Below are positions 22,719 through 35,637 of a stretch of 64,000 bases of DNA, piece after piece. Each line of letters opens with the position of its first letter. The first letter of the stretch is position 1. The notes beneath the pieces are model-generated. The model did no database searches. It was not told the DNA's origin and saw nothing but the letters and a program-made list of their open reading frames with translations. The translations under genes were made by a program, and so were the position numbers. The DNA is from Arbacia lixula (taxonomy: Eukaryota > Echinodermata > Echinoidea > Arbacioida > Arbaciidae), in the NCBI GenBank assembly GCA_963669155.1, contig CAVLGW020000017.1, positions 62,001-126,000 on the forward strand. Reading direction: 5' to 3'.

Positions 22719-22896
22719 GGGTGTTTCACCAAGCTGTTCGTAAGTTACGAACGACTTTGCGAACGACTGGTTATCCCTTCTTTTGCTAAATGCGTGACCA
22801 CACTTTGTTAATTGAGAATCTGATTTAGCACAAGAAGGGATAACCAGTCGTTCGTAAAGTCGTTCGTAACTTACGAACAGCTTGGTGAAACACCCC
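22719..22896. mobile_element. MITE family C, copy 1
   Basis: 'gggtgtttcaccaagctgtt' and 'aacagcttggtgaaacaccc' are terminal inverted repeats. 'cgtaagttacgaacgacttt' and the 'gaacgactggttatccctt' block are also mirrored. Arms of about 70 bp flank a short centre. A longer, diverged copy is at 35115-35442. Confidence 0.85.
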
Positions 22897-23156
22897 CAGG
22901 TCATAATAACATGGAAAATTGGTGAGACTGGCTGAAGAGGCCTGAGATGAATTGATTAATAAATTAATAGATAGGTAGATGGGTAGATCGATAAAGTAAA
23001 GAAAGAAATGCGTAGTTTATTATAGTACATTATACTATTATTTCAAAAATAGCAATAAGAGAAATTATACAGAAAAGACTTAAAAAAGTAACAGTAGTAT
23101 ATTAAAGAACAGAAGACAATATTGTTGGATGTAGCAGTAATAGACGTAGAAATTAG

Positions 23157-23177
23157 TAGTAACACACGGAGTAGAAA

Positions 23178-23224
<47 letters not shown>

Positions 23225-23281
23225 TTAATAGTAGTAGCAGTAGTGGTAGTAGTAGTAGTAGTAGTAGTAGAAGTAGTAGTG

Positions 23282-23314
<33 letters not shown>

Positions 23315-23318
23315 GTAC

Positions 23319-23359
<41 letters not shown>

Positions 23360-23362
23360 ATA
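23157..23362. repeat. (AGT)n microsatellite
   Basis: Interrupted AGT triplets for about 200 bp. They directly abut the 5' side of the RTE fragment at 23379, so the LINE may be truncated by the repeat. Confidence 0.95.
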
Positions 23363-23378
23363 GCAGTATAGTTTTACA

Positions 23379-23687
23379 AAGAGGGACAAAGTTAGAAACC
23401 AGGATTTGAGAAAGAAAACTAAAGTACGGGACATAGTACAGGAAATTAAATCAAAGAAATGGAGGTGGGCTGGTCATCTGGCCAGGAGGAAAGATGACAG
23501 ATGGACATATAAATTAACCATCTGGACTCCCAGAGCTAACACCAGAAGAAGAGGCAGACAAAGTAGGAGGTGGATTGACGATATTAGAGAATATGGTAGT
23601 GTGACATGGAAACGAACGGCACAAGATAGATCAAGATGGAAAAATGATGAGGAGGCCTTCCTTCAGCAGTGGAGAGAAATAGGCTAA
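23379..23687 (+). pseudogene. RTE-type LINE ORF2, C-terminal fragment
   Basis: An open frame of about 100 codons ends at TAG/TAA about 23685. It contains 'LRKKTKVRDIVQEIKSKKWR', then WAGHLARRKDDRWT, GRQSRRWIDDIREY and 'W..EEAFLQQWREIG'. This is the conserved C-terminal end of RTE-clade non-LTR retrotransposon ORF2 proteins (KW.WAGH..R..D.RWT). The endonuclease and reverse transcriptase domains are absent, so it is a 5'-truncated dead copy. A second, minus-strand copy is at 59053-59458. Confidence 0.82.
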
Positions 23688-23697
23688 ACAGAACAGA

Positions 23698-23850
23698 ACA
23701 GTAGTAGTAGTACATGTAGTAGTAATAGGAACAGTAGTTACTACTAGTATTACTACTAGTAGTAGCAGTAATAGCAGAAGTAGTACAAGTAGTAGAAGTA
23801 GTAGTGGTAGCAGTAGTAGAAGTAGAAGTACATGAAGTATCAATAATATT
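23698..23850. repeat. (AGT)n microsatellite at the LINE 3' end
   Basis: Degenerate AGT/AGC triplets begin about 10 bp after the LINE stop codon. A simple repeat directly after the stop codon may be the element's own 3' tail. From 23850 to 27617 I found no gene, only repeats listed separately. Confidence 0.85.
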
Positions 23851-25479
23851 AGTAGTAGATTTAAAGATTGTCCGTCCCTTTTGCAAGCTTAAAATTTGAA
23901 ATCGTCTATCATGATCGTAAATTGAAGAAAGTGTGATTCAAGACCATTTCTAAGAATATAGTATGTTGAAGCTTTCTGTATATGTAAAAATTTCAGCCGT
24001 TAAATTTCAAACCGACTTTTTTCGTACTACGAAAAAAGTATTAGTCTTTGTTACAGCATCTATGTGGTTATTATGCATGTGTGAAATCCTAATTTTATGA
24101 GTAATTACCAAACTTTGGAGATGATTCCTTCTATGAACAATTTTTTTTTTCATAATGCGTTTTATAATTTAATAAACAGGTTAATCAATAAAGCAGATAT
24201 TTCAACACAAACTGCTAAGAGCCTGAGGTAAATACTATTAATCAGACGTTGTTTACGTGCATTATTTGAATTTTACACTACGTATCAGTTTCAAATAATG
24301 AATATGCACCTTGCTAACACTTCTCTATATATTTTGCCAATGTTTCGATGGTTTTGTGGTGATCTGAAAAAGGGACGGGCTGTCTTTAAGTCACATTTCA
24401 ATCATTTCGACATGCCATCACAAGAACGCAAAGGGAAGATTACTAAGTCTCCGTGTATTCAAAGCTAATGTTAGGATGTGCCATTTGTAGTATGAAACAA
24501 CAGCTGTGGCTTTATTGGATAACACCACACCGTATTTACTGAGCAAACAACATCTGTACCCCACTGCACGGTGCAGGTGGATATGTTATTTGCCATTCAA
24601 ACTCAGAATGCGAAGTACATGCACGTATATCGCACACATTGCGAATTACATTATCATACTTGATAAATAAAATTATTAGCAATTGCCAACACATTTCGTA
24701 GTAGGATTAACAGCAATGACTTGAGTGCACACGGTCCCGTATAACTAGGACACTTATCAGCTGAATCGCTAACGGAAATCGCAAACTGATAAATGTCAAG
24801 GACTTCTGATGTTATATCTATCCCACTCGACATAATCTTCAATATGCAGGCGGTATGACTGAACGCATCAAACCAGAGTTCCGTGTACAACGTTTGGCAA
24901 TACACAGCCAAATAAGATAGGCGTACAATGGGACTAATCAGATGTGTCGAAGAACACTTCGTACATTAACAGAAAGTTTTAGAATCCTCTACCGTCATGC
25001 TACGGCTGTGACATGGATTCTACGTCTCATATTTGTTAACATCTAGGTGGACGTGACGCGTATGCATCGCATTGTTAATAGCAGCCGCCATTCACAACCT
25101 ACAACTCTCCTTTTTATGCGGCACATTGTTTCACAAGCCCCGAAAATGCGAGGTGGGACTGAATGAATATAGGCCACTGATCTGCCACATGATCTCAAGA
25201 ACACACGTTGACATTCCTAATCATCGACAGGTCATGGTAAACGCGATAACGATCGAGCCACATCGCACCATAATTATGAATATCGATCGAACCTGCACGC
25301 AGTTGTTCTACCGACAGTCAAATTACTAACGACCTCTTGCATGTACGTTCATGTACATTTCATTCTGCAACCAGCACGGTTAACTCTTCGTGTGCCAGAT
25401 AAACTGCTGCTCTATGGGATTTACGTGTATTACTTGTTTAAAAAAAAAGGCACATGGCTCGCAGGGGGTAGGAAGGCGA

Positions 25480-25630
25480 CACGATTTTGCCGCGATTCGT
25501 AAGTATCTACGACTGTAAATGTCAGTTCACCTGCTCGTACAAATCCTATGACCGGGTCCTGCGATTCAGCCAGTCGCAGAGTCCTATCGCATCGTATCGC
25601 GTCGCTTGCGGTAGCCTTTACCTGTTCTGC
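25480..25630 (-). repeat. dispersed repeat family K, copy 1
   Basis: On the minus strand: 'cgactggctgaatcgcagga', 'cccggtcataggatttgt', then a 'gtgaactgaca' stretch. Plus-strand copies are at about 27185-27310 ('gactggctgattcgcaagac', 'gtgacgtcac') and 30130-30215. Chance ORFs across it are not genes. Confidence 0.5.
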
Positions 25631-26090
25631 CCTACTCTGACAAAAGGAAGCAACTAACAAAAGAGATTTTTCTTGTAAATGAGCAAAATGTGTCTTTCAC
25701 TTGCATTGGCATCAGTGAAAATGTTAAGATTGAATATCTCACAGCAAGATGAATATATCTTGTCCGTATGGAGGCCTGGGTACAATCTAAGAATACCAAT
25801 AACCCAGATTTGAGTGATTTGTCATTTGCTTCCTTTTGTCAGAGTAGGGTAGTGTTCACATCGCGATCATCTGGTTCATTTGTAAATAGATCATTAACGT
25901 GATTCAGTGAGGAGCCCGCACATCTAAATGTTTTATGAAACTAGTTCGGGAACTCCATATGTGCCGGATGAGAAGCTGTTGTGTGGGATTTGTGTGTACG
26001 TGTGTTAAAAAAAAATATGACCGTGGCACATTTAACGCTTAGAATCCGATTTCGTAATGTATTCTCAACTTTCCCCCCTATCTGCCTGGT

Positions 26091-26911
26091 GACGCGTTAT
26101 TACATTCACCTGTTTTCACCCGTTTCAACGGATGTAACGCACTCTGAATCTATCAGTTGTTCCTCCTCGCACAAACCTCGGGACAAGCTTTGGGGTTACC
26201 ATTGATTAACATATTGTTTGAACGACGTCAATACAAACTGCATACATATCGGAAATGGTCTATTCATCTCGACAGGAGCATATATAATTATGTTGACCCT
26301 TTGTGTGTAAAATTGACTCCTGCTCTACGGGATTTGTGTGTGTTATTGGCGCAAAATGACAACACAGGTGCACGCACGGAGAACCAATAGCTGCTGTACT
26401 CATGCCTTCCTATTTGATACACTGTTGAGCATGTATTCATTGAGGCAACGCGATTTTCACCACCCCCTCGATTTGCCTAAATTTTCATCATTAACGCGAC
26501 TATCACCATGCGGGTGGCATATTCTGCTATTTCAAAACACCGTATAGGATTTTACGACACAATCCTATATAATAATTTGGATCCCTAATACTACGCATTA
26601 TTTGACCTAGTTGCAGTCAACTACGTTCGTTCATCATGATCGTGCATAAGTTTTGTGTACATCGTAAACATGGCATTGCGTGTTTCTAGGCAACGGGTAG
26701 GCAATGCTTGGATGGCATTGGCAACATTGTGGCTAATGTCTGATTTCTACCAATACACCATTTTCGTTATGTATTCATATCGCATGTACGTTATTCAAAC
26801 AACACGTTACTAATGGTATCCCCAAAGCTTGTTCGATGTAAGCTCAGTAGCAACAACTTATATATTCAGAGTGCGTTCCACAAAATACAGGTGAATGTAA
26901 TAACGCGTAAG
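26091..26911. mobile_element. foldback element of family J, about 820 bp
   Basis: The left end 'acgcgttattacattcacct' is the exact reverse complement of sequence near 26905 ('aggtgaatgtaataacgcgt'). The arms continue with 'caagctttggggttaccat', mirrored by 'atggtatccccaaagcttg' at about 26814. Arms are about 130-150 bp. The interior has no supported coding sequence. Single arms of this family occur at 40-205, 19990-20110 and 34222-34300. Confidence 0.7.
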
Positions 26912-27184
26912 TACGTTAAGGAAAAGTTGTGACTTCATGGCAAAATGGCTTATTGGAAAACGCTTTCTACATCTTTCTCCGATGAAAAGGCTATATGCAC
27001 GGAAGTAAAAGATATTATAATAAAACTCTCTAACTGCCATCAATGCGTGTTTGCACAAGTGTTTGCACAGATTAAGTCTACAGAATGGCAGTAGCCTGTC
27101 TGGTTCTCAGAGGGTAAACATTGCCTACATCAGTGAAGACTTATGACATCGCCTTCTTCGTTTCAATAATACATGAAAAGCACT

Positions 27185-27310
27185 TGGGCCAACGGGAGAC
27201 GACACGATCCGATCAGTCGTATGATTCTGCCATGATTCTGCGACTGGCTGATTCGCAAGACCCGGTCATTGGATTTGTGCAAGGTGACGTCACATTTCCG
27301 TACAACTGCA
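27185..27310 (+). repeat. dispersed repeat family K, copy 2
   Basis: 'gcgactggctgattcgcaag' and 'ggatttgtgcaaggtgacgt' match the inverted copy at 25480-25630. It lies about 300 bp upstream of the first AGPAT start codon, so the 5' flank of that gene is repeat-derived. Confidence 0.5.
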
Positions 27311-27617
27311 GAATCGTGGCGACATCATTCCCGTCTGCGGTGGCCTCATACTACTGTAATAGGGGGACCCCGCATACTAATCGTTATAATTTGGTTCTTA
27401 CTTCCCCAGGTCAATGATCGCTCTACGGGAAGGTGATCGTGCGCAATCCGATCGGACGGGGTCAAGTCCACTCACAAAGCGAGCAGGGGGGAGTAGTAAC
27501 TCTTAACGACCTGTTACATGATTTTCACCAAGTGCAAGCAGCCTGCTCTTGCTTCATGTACGTAACTACACAGCGGCAATCGACTCTCTCAAGAAACGCG
27601 CTCTAATTTTTGCAAAT

Positions 27618-28620
27618 ATGGAAACGGAATCCACGACGTCATGGCAATCCTGGATGCGAACTCTTCTCATCTATGCGCTGGTGATTTCAGCCTGTATGTT
27701 TGTAGCCTCAAGACGCAAAGCCTGCTCATTTTACGCCAGATATTACCTCCTATTTTTCTCCTACGTCGTCTTCGGAGTATTGTGTATTCCGTTCATGCTA
27801 TTCAACCCGGGAAGCCCCAAGAATGCGTGGTAAGCTTCAAAACGACCGCTAGCTCTTTTAGCGTATTTAGAGTTAGTCTACCTTCAAGACTGTTCGGCAT
27901 GTCTAAACCAAACTGTTCAATAAAGCCGGTCTGGCTGCAGTAGACTATTCATTCTCAATTTCTTCTCCAGATCCTGAGAAAAGAGGAGAGTGATACAATG
28001 ACTAGTCTTATAGTACTAGACTCTTTTGGTCAGTTGAGGTCATAAATGTCCAACGGCTTAATTGGAAGCCAAGCTTATTTATAGTATGCTGAGTGGAAAA
28101 TCAACGAGCGTACATGAATACTTGTTGTATACTGTTGTTATATGTGTGACACCCGGGAACAAAACATTATTGTTCGTTTCCAAGAATGGAAATAAGGAAC
28201 AATCATAATAGGTAGTTCTCGTCACAGTAATAACAGAAAGGGGAAATCGTTGTCATCGCAGCAAAATGTATCATAACGTGCTAGTAGAATAAGTACTGTT
28301 AGTCGTGGTAGAAGCAGCAGCAGTCGTAGTCATGTGATTTAGTTGCACTGTTTAGTTTAAATAGCAGTAGCAGTAGGGGTATAAATAGTTTGCCGTAATA
28401 CAAAATTGTAGTAAGTAAATTTTGTATCACACCTGACGAAGTGTTGCAGCGGCGCACGAAACGTCGTGATCTTTTCGATTCCGTTTACCTTACATTGCGA
28501 GACAAATGATTATCAGTAGCCAATTATTCGCAATGAGTAACATATTTACCATTAATAGAAACATAAGTTGTAGCTTAAGTAGAAGTAAGGTTGATTGAAG
28601 TAGTATATAGAAGTAGCAGC

Positions 28621-28655
<35 letters not shown>

Positions 28656-28777
28656 CATGCAGCAGCAGCAGTAATGGTAAACTACTAAGAAGCAATAATA
28701 ATATTTAGTTGTCCTTGTATTATTAGTCCATGCTCTAGTATTAGTAGTTGTAGTCATATTATTATCATTATTATTAT

Positions 28778-28824
<47 letters not shown>

Positions 28825-31800
28825 ACAATAGAAGTAGTAGTGGATGAGTATAGCGAACGGGCAAATAAAAATAATGAGTCGGCTTAGGAATAGAATGGCT
28901 CATCGTACGTTTGCAACTCTGTCTTATTAAAGCATGTGTATGAAGCGTTCCATCCATCCTTGATCTTACTCACAGGAGAGCCTTCAGAGGGTGTCCCCCC
29001 ATGTTTATGATTCAAATTCCGCCCCCTCCCTCACCCCCCCCCCCACCTCTTCCGTCATAACAAATCATAGGCTCGTTGCATTCACACGAGTTTCTACTCT
29101 CTCGTCGCCATTGGCATGAAGATGTGCAGTAAGCCAACTTGGTTTTCACAGTCTAGTGTGTGTTAGGAATGAGGGGAAACACTCTTGAGTTCTGACATTC
29201 AGATATAAAGCTTCTCTTTATAATTAATAAATAAGTGCAGGGATTTACAGGTGAATAACGGCTGGGTGATCAATGCACATGTAGCAGAGCGACGTGTTTG
29301 AAACAAGCACTGCCGAGGTACGGCTGGCATAGCATCACCTTTATTCCCTTTCGACTCCACTGGGTCAATGAATATTATGGATATCTGAGAAGCAGGGTGA
29401 TCATTGTTACAGTAATGTGCCTATAGCGAGCAGGAAATGGGATAATAATTCAAGACAAGAAAGTCTTGTTTTCAAAGAAAACAAAAAAATAAAGGGTAAT
29501 CAAAAAGAGGGGAAAAAAGAATATAGGATGCATCATATCACCACAGCACCTAGGGTTCGCGCTTTAACCTATGGAATCCTCTAATATCCTAACTATCGTT
29601 TCCTTTCTCCCGTGACTATTTGTTTCTGCAGGTGGTTGATAAAGTACGGCAAGTTCCTGCAGCTTCCTCTGTGCAGAGTGAGGATAACGCGGAAGGGCTG
29701 CCCCTATCCCGAGGGACCCTGCGTGATTGTCTGTAACCACCAAAGCTCGCTGGACAGCCCCAGTATGTTCAATACCAGGCCCCGTTGCATAAAACTTACT
29801 ATTAATGGTAACTCTGTCATCAATGGTAACTACCGTGGTAACATCGCATCAAATTCAAGGTTTTCATAGAAGTAGCCATTGATAGCAAAGCTATCATCAA
29901 CGGTAAGTTATATGCAATAGGGGCCAAAATCGTCACATTTTTGACACCAATATTTCGTTGGCGGGCTGGATCTACGTGTTTATAGGGTCAGTTATAAGGG
30001 TCATTATCATGGCCACGGCAAGTGGCAGAGGTAAAATTCTCCAGTGTGAACACACCCTAAAGCTGCGTTCACACGGCGTTAGGTTTTTAATTAAACCGCT
30101 CACATTTAAACGTAGTTCAGCGCGCACATTTTGATTATCGCCGATCAGTCAGATCAGGTCACTGGATCTATGCAAAAGGTGACGTCACGCTTCCACTCGT
30201 ATAGGTCCACACGACTTCTGAAATTCCTTGAAACCATCTTATGACTATTATCCAGTGATCGCGCATGAACTCGTGCTTTCACGCAACCTGATAATTTACG
30301 GTGCATTATCTTTGTTTACACTATGTGAAAATTGTAATACTTCTACTGGGGATCGGTCAATTTAAAAGCAAACGCAAAAAACAACAACACACACACATGA
30401 AAGATTACTCCAGTACCCTTGATCAATTAGTGTTGACACACTACATGCACTATCTGATCATACCGATAGGACTACTAGGTTAATGCCTCTTGAACCATTT
30501 GAAGTAGTGTCCATGCTTGAACGCAGAACCGCGTGACTATCGAAATATCGCGTCGAAATAAGTTTTACACAAACTGAGATGATTGCCTGTTTCTACGGAT
30601 GAGCAAATTTTAAGGAGCAATTTCAAGGAACAAGACGGGAAAAAACACACTGTTGCTTTAAGACTACTTCGATGCCAATTATCACTTATAAGTCGGAAAA
30701 AATATTATTGTAAGCGACGTTTCGTCGGCGAACTCCAGGCTTTTTCTGGCTACTGTCCAGACTCTTCTTACATAAGACCACTGGAGTTTCTGGACAGTAG
30801 CCAGAAGTAAGTTTCTAGGTTTTCCGTATTATAACTTCTCTATTTTCTTTAAGACTGTTTGAATGCTTAGAGTAGCGTAATTTTGCTACCATATCAGTTC
30901 GCCTGTGGGTGACTGTGAATGTAAATGTGTACGTGTGTATGTATATACTGTATGTCTTCTCTCTCTTTCTCTCTCCCTTTCTCCGTCCCTTCCTCTTTGT
31001 CTCTCTCATGAGCATCGTTCTCGATTTGTTTATACTGTAATTGCGCTGTAAATTGTTCTTAGTTATAATCTGTGCTTTCCGTTTACGTCACCAGTCAGAT
31101 TCGGATTTTGTTTGCAGTCATGTCCGCTCAAGTGCACTAGTGTCTGAGACCGGAAACGGACATGACAAATATCCGAAGGTCGCTGCGCGGCGTATTCATG
31201 GGGGATTTTTACAGTACCATCTATCTCTATGCGGTGTGGAGAATTGCACTGTATTTTTCCTTACAGTCTACCAGCTATTTATCATGTTTGTACCACCAGT
31301 TATGATGCACGAGGAGATCTGGCCAGGAAACTGCGTGGTCATCATGAAGAGGGTGATGAAGTACACGGGACCATTCGGCCTCTGTCTCATCCTCTCGGGG
31401 ACCATCTTCGTCGACCGGAAGAACACGAACAGCGCCAAGGACATGCTCCGCAGCACCGTGGATGCGATCCATCGGCATCAGGTCAGGAAAATATGGATTT
31501 CAATTCTATTATTTATTTAACAAACAAAATAAGCAATTTTCATGAACAAATAGGTATCACCAGAAAGCCGATGGCTTGTGAGGTGTGATGACCTTTAACA
31601 TGCGGTTCAATATACATTAAATATATCATGTATATAGTCTATTATTTAAATGACAGGCAGTAGCATGAACCAAAGTACACAAATTACATAAGAATACGTA
31701 CTTTAAAAAAATACATCAAAGTCTGATGCGGAGACTACTCTAGTAGCCTGGCTTCCAGGCTGTTGGTCATTTCTGATCCAAACTTTAAAACTAAAGTCTA

Positions 31801-34065
31801 AAATTTTAAGACTATATTATTCTCCTGTTTTCTTCTGCTTTCTATTGAGGGAAACTTATTTTGTGATTGGAATAAACCTTGAACTGTATTCATATTAACC
31901 CACAAGGCCTTGTTTCTACTGCTTCACGAATATCATTATAGTGATTGAATATTCCAATTTTCCAACATATCATAGCTGTAAATTGTTTTATTGATTAATT
32001 ATAATCGTGCCTATCAAAATAATTCGTTTGTTTTGTTTTCATGGTTACTATAGTATCGGGTGTGGTTTTTCCCCGAGGGCACCCGACGACTCATGCTGAA
32101 GAAAAGATCCGAGGAACCCTTGCTTCAATTCAAGAAGGGTGCTTTTAATTTGGCCGTACTCGCTCAGGTAAAATGCACTACATGTACCATACTTCTTGTT
32201 CAGTCAAGAGCGATTTTCAGCTACTGCTTCGCATAATGACCCTTCTATCGGGCCATTCACTTCCCAAAACCACGTTAAAGTTTCTGGTTCTTAGATTTGT
32301 CCATCTCTCTCAAGATCAACTTATCTTTGGACTGTAACCTCTGTTCGAAATTGTACAACTACAGCCATAGATAGCTAGGGGGGAGGGGGGTTGTCATACT
32401 CGGTACATTGTTTGTTGATCAACCGTCTTTTTATTCAAGAAAAGTTACACATGGCTAGGTCCTAATATTCCTTATGGAAATTGGTATGTGAAATATGAAC
32501 ATAATTACATAAATACATTACAGTACATGACTTTGTATCCAGTTGTAGAACTACACCCCAATAAAATCATTCGAGAAAAACACACAAAAAACACAGCTTG
32601 CATGAAACAAAAAGGTCGAATGTCGAGGAGACATCTCGTATTTCATGAAACCCGACGGTTGGCCTGAAATCCCTTGACAAAGTCCAAGCTTTGTTCACAT
32701 TGGCCTAGTGTGACTAGTATGTTCCTCTGCATGACAAGAATGTTCCTCGAAAGGTATACATACGATCACATTCACTCGGGTATACGCTGCGTGTTCGCAT
32801 ATTTCTCGTGATACAAACATCCAACGATATTGTGTTTGCTGGCGATACAATTTCCCTTTGCAGTGATGTGATGGCATTTGAGTTTTATCATGATTATTGT
32901 CGCTGATCCAATATCGAGGACGATGAAATGTGGTATTCGTCATGATCTGTCTCAACAAAGTACCGCCTGTTTAAACGGCTGCCTATCCTTCACATACAAC
33001 TACACCGTTATTCCTTATAAGATCACGTTTATCCCGCGGACTTTTTTCCCCTTTTCTCTTCGGTCCGTTCTACAATGACTGTTAATTATATAGAAATTGT
33101 AATCATTTGTGACTATGAAACAAAACATATGATCAAACAAAACAAGCATTATGGTATTTACATGTGTACGGAAGGTAGTTCTTCTGGTCTATATACTCTT
33201 TTGGAAATACCACAGTAAATCTTTGTGTTCATGCAATGTTTTACCAGTTGTGGTCACTTACTCTCATTAGTCCAGTCATAAATCTTCCTTTTCATTTCTT
33301 GCAGGTTCCGATTGTACCTATCGTCATTTCGTCGCAAGAGAAGTTTTTCAACTTTAGAGATCACAGATTTGAACCAGGTCCGTGTGAATACACCATTTGA
33401 TAATTTCATAAGAAAAATACCCCCATATGTCCACAAAATTTGACAATTTAAACGATTCCGATCAGATAAAAACAGTAAGTTTCAAATGTACAAAGCAACT
33501 GGTAACAAGTCTAAATGAAAAAAGTGATAATAAAGTTGCTCCGAAATGAAAGCAGAACTTAACAACTGCAGCAGTGTCAACATTCATGTGCACTCGCGTT
33601 CCGTAAATATAAACATGAACTGGTTGGGTTACATTTCGACCTCAGTTCTTTGGTAATCTTCCCCAACTGGATACTGGCAATTTATAATGCTGAGTTATTT
33701 CAAAATCAGCTGTATTTTCGTCTGTTGATCATGAAAATATAACTACATACAATGCTTTGATTTTGTGATGACTTAAGCGAGCGGGACATAATTCTTAGTG
33801 CACCACTTACGCAAGTAAACTAGAGTAAGATATTTTAAAACATGCATGGAATGATGGGACTATCAGAAGTGAACAAGCTCTTTCTCCATTCTTTCATGCC
33901 ATGTTGCTAGGTGAGGTGACAGCCACGGTTCTTCCACCCATACCCACGACTGGCTTAACGATGGACGACGTTCAGGGGTTAGCTGATGAAGCGCGATCGC
34001 AAATGATGCGGGTTTTCCTCAATGGCAAGGAGAATTGCAAGACAGCGATACAAGATGGTCAATAA
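27618..34065 (+). CDS. 1-acyl-sn-glycerol-3-phosphate acyltransferase (AGPAT/LPAAT), paralog 1
   Basis: Six exons: 27618-27829, 29632-29762, 31300-31481, 32054-32167, 33305-33377, 33911-34065. Phases are 2,1,0,0,1 and the product is 288 aa. The enzyme acylates lysophosphatidic acid to phosphatidic acid at the ER membrane. N-terminal hydrophobic segments span about 14-30 and 43-63. Acyltransferase motif I is NHQSSLD (106-112, NHX4D). Motif II includes GTIFVDRK (148-155), motif III FFPEGTR (180-186) and motif IV VPIVPIV (214-220). 'NHQSSLD' and 'FPEGTR' match AGPAT1/2 rather than the longer AGPAT3-5. The start is the first in-frame ATG; no upstream Met is open. Oddity: Ser-Pro follows the catalytic Asp where the paralog has Cys-Leu. 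Introns carry a hammerhead-like motif, AGT microsatellites and MITEs. AATAAA overlaps the stop codon region (34061). Confidence 0.92.
27918..28022. repeat. short dispersed repeat family M, copy 1
   Basis: 'ggctgcagtagactattcat' starts it and 'gactagtcttatagtactag' ends it, with a purine-rich centre. Copies: 37661-37776 and 43501-43622. One lies in paralog 1 intron 1, one just upstream of paralog 2, and one downstream of paralog 2. Confidence 0.6.
28422..28475 (+). other. hammerhead-ribozyme-like retroelement motif
   Basis: The plus strand has 'cacacctgacgaagtg' (28430-28445), a short stem-loop, then 'cacgaaacgtcgtgatc'. CTGACGA and GAAA fit the two halves of the hammerhead core (CUGANGA..GAAA). 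'cac' before the core can pair with 'gtg' after 'gtc'. GTG..CAC closes stem II, with one extra unpaired A. Such motifs occur in the terminal repeats of Penelope-like retroelements. This copy is imperfect and activity is not implied. Confidence 0.35.
28608..28845. repeat. (AGT)n microsatellites in AGPAT paralog 1 intron 1
   Basis: Two AGT runs (about 28613-28660 and 28772-28840) are separated by degenerate AT-rich sequence. Long frames through them are artefacts. Confidence 0.9.
29778..29925. mobile_element. MITE family D, copy 3
   Basis: 'ggccccgttgcataaaactt' at the left and 'atatgcaataggggcc' at the right, with mirrored 'aatggtaac' blocks inside. It begins 15 bp after the GTATGT donor of AGPAT paralog 1 exon 2. 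Together with 11469 this makes two family D insertions lying within 20 bp downstream of a 5' splice site. Confidence 0.75.
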
Positions 34066-34313
34066 ACACGGACTACCTCACTTTTCTACACATTCGTGTT
34101 GGTGCATGTACATAATACAATTTCCTGCAAAATGGTTGCACGCACGAAACACTTTGTAAATTCCAAAGCGGTCCGCGATCTAACCGGAGAACCCATGTAA
34201 AGGATGAAATAAGTTTGCAAAACGCTTCTAAGGGGTAACCATTAGCAACGTATTGTTTGAACGACGGGAATAGAAGTTGCATACATAACGAAAATTGAAC
34301 TATTGGCTTGGAC

Positions 34314-34355
34314 CATGGAGGTAGAAAAGAGACTTCTTTCTTCTACCTCCATGGT
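34314..34355. repeat. short perfect hairpin
   Basis: 'ccatggaggtagaa' and 'ttctacctccatgg' form a 14-bp perfect inverted repeat with a loop of about 14 nt. A 'ggagacgtcg'-rich repeat (about 34375-34520) follows. No gene is seen between the AGPAT paralog 1 stop and 35637. Confidence 0.8.
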
Positions 34356-35114
34356 TGGACTCTCCGCATCTCCAGGAGACAAGCAGGGTCTCTGGGGAGT
34401 CGCGGAAATTTCAAACATGTTCGCTTTTGGGGGAAGACTTTATCCAGTGCCCAGCAGGTTTCGGAGACGTCGCCGCGACTGAGAATTCGTCTCGGAGACG
34501 TCGCGGCTACCCCACTTCTCGCTCTATGTACTTCTGGGCAATTTAGTTGTCATTTTGTTCTGAAAGGTCGCGTTGACCCCTTTTGGTGCGAGCGTTAGCC
34601 ATTGTCCGGTGTCCAGAAGACAATCTCCGACAGTGAAATATGACCTTGTAGGAACAGACTTTTGGAGAACCGTTTTAAAGTTTTTCACCCATAATATTTA
34701 CATGCAATTCCGATCATGTGTTGGCATTTAGTTTTTGTGACCAAGTATCTGCGTGAGTTTGAGGGCGAGGTATTCCTTTCCAGGGTTTGTACTGAAATCA
34801 GTTTACTGCAAATTCGCCCTTCAAAATATGACTGCCAAACACCCAAACTCAATTTTGCAAATTCTTTGTTGAATAAGGAGTGAATAGCAGAGGTAATTTT
34901 ACACCAAAGACTTTATATTGGTTCAGTGAAGGTACAGTGTATGTATGACAAATAAATTCGTAACATTGCTATACATGGCACGTGTTGTATTCACTCGTCA
35001 TTTTATTGTCTGAACGATTGAGAAGGTGTGAATACGAATGAGTAGCAAGGAAACCAACATACTATATGTTGACAAAACATAAACCCAAACATACTAAAGA
35101 GAGTGTATACTCCT

Positions 35115-35442
35115 GGGGGTGTTTCACCAAGCTGTTCTTAAGCTAAGAACGATTTTACGCACGACTGGTTACCCTTTCTTGTGCTAAATCAGATTCTCAT
35201 TGATTTTGATTGGAATCAGGTAAAGTTCAAATCTGATGATTATAAATTAAAATTCTTGTTGTTAACAAGTGTCTGAATTCAACGTTTATGATTTGTTATT
35301 TGTCAAATCTGATTAGGATTGTTGGAAATAAACTCCCACCATGTTAAAACAGGAACAACGTGGGGTATTAGCACAAGAAATGATAACCAAACGTGCGTAA
35401 AGTCGCTCTTCGCTTTAGAACAGCTTAATGAAACACCCTCCT
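35115..35442. mobile_element. MITE family C, copy 2
   Basis: 'gggtgtttcaccaagctgtt' and 'aacagcttaatgaaacaccc' are the termini, about 328 bp in total. It is longer than the copy at 22719 because of about 180 bp of AT-rich interior. Confidence 0.8.
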
Positions 35443-35637
35443 GGTACTTATGATGAGATAGGACCCATCATCACCGTACAACCGTGTTCTATCGTAATCA
35501 AGGGCCCCGTTGTCGTTCACCTTAGGGATCACGTAAAAGAATACTAAGTAGGTTCAATGTGATCATAGTTTGTATTTAAATACAGGGTAGCCCATTTGCA
35601 AAGGTCTTGAACCTTTAACGTGTATGAAATTTCACAG

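Noticed and set aside
24654-25660. Minus-strand ORFs of 76-85 codons
   Set aside because: No domain, no splice context, and the one at 25430-25660 overlaps repeat family K.
34308-34598. Plus-strand ORFs after AGPAT paralog 1
   Set aside because: They cover a hairpin and a 'ggagacgtcg'-type repeat, with no family similarity seen.
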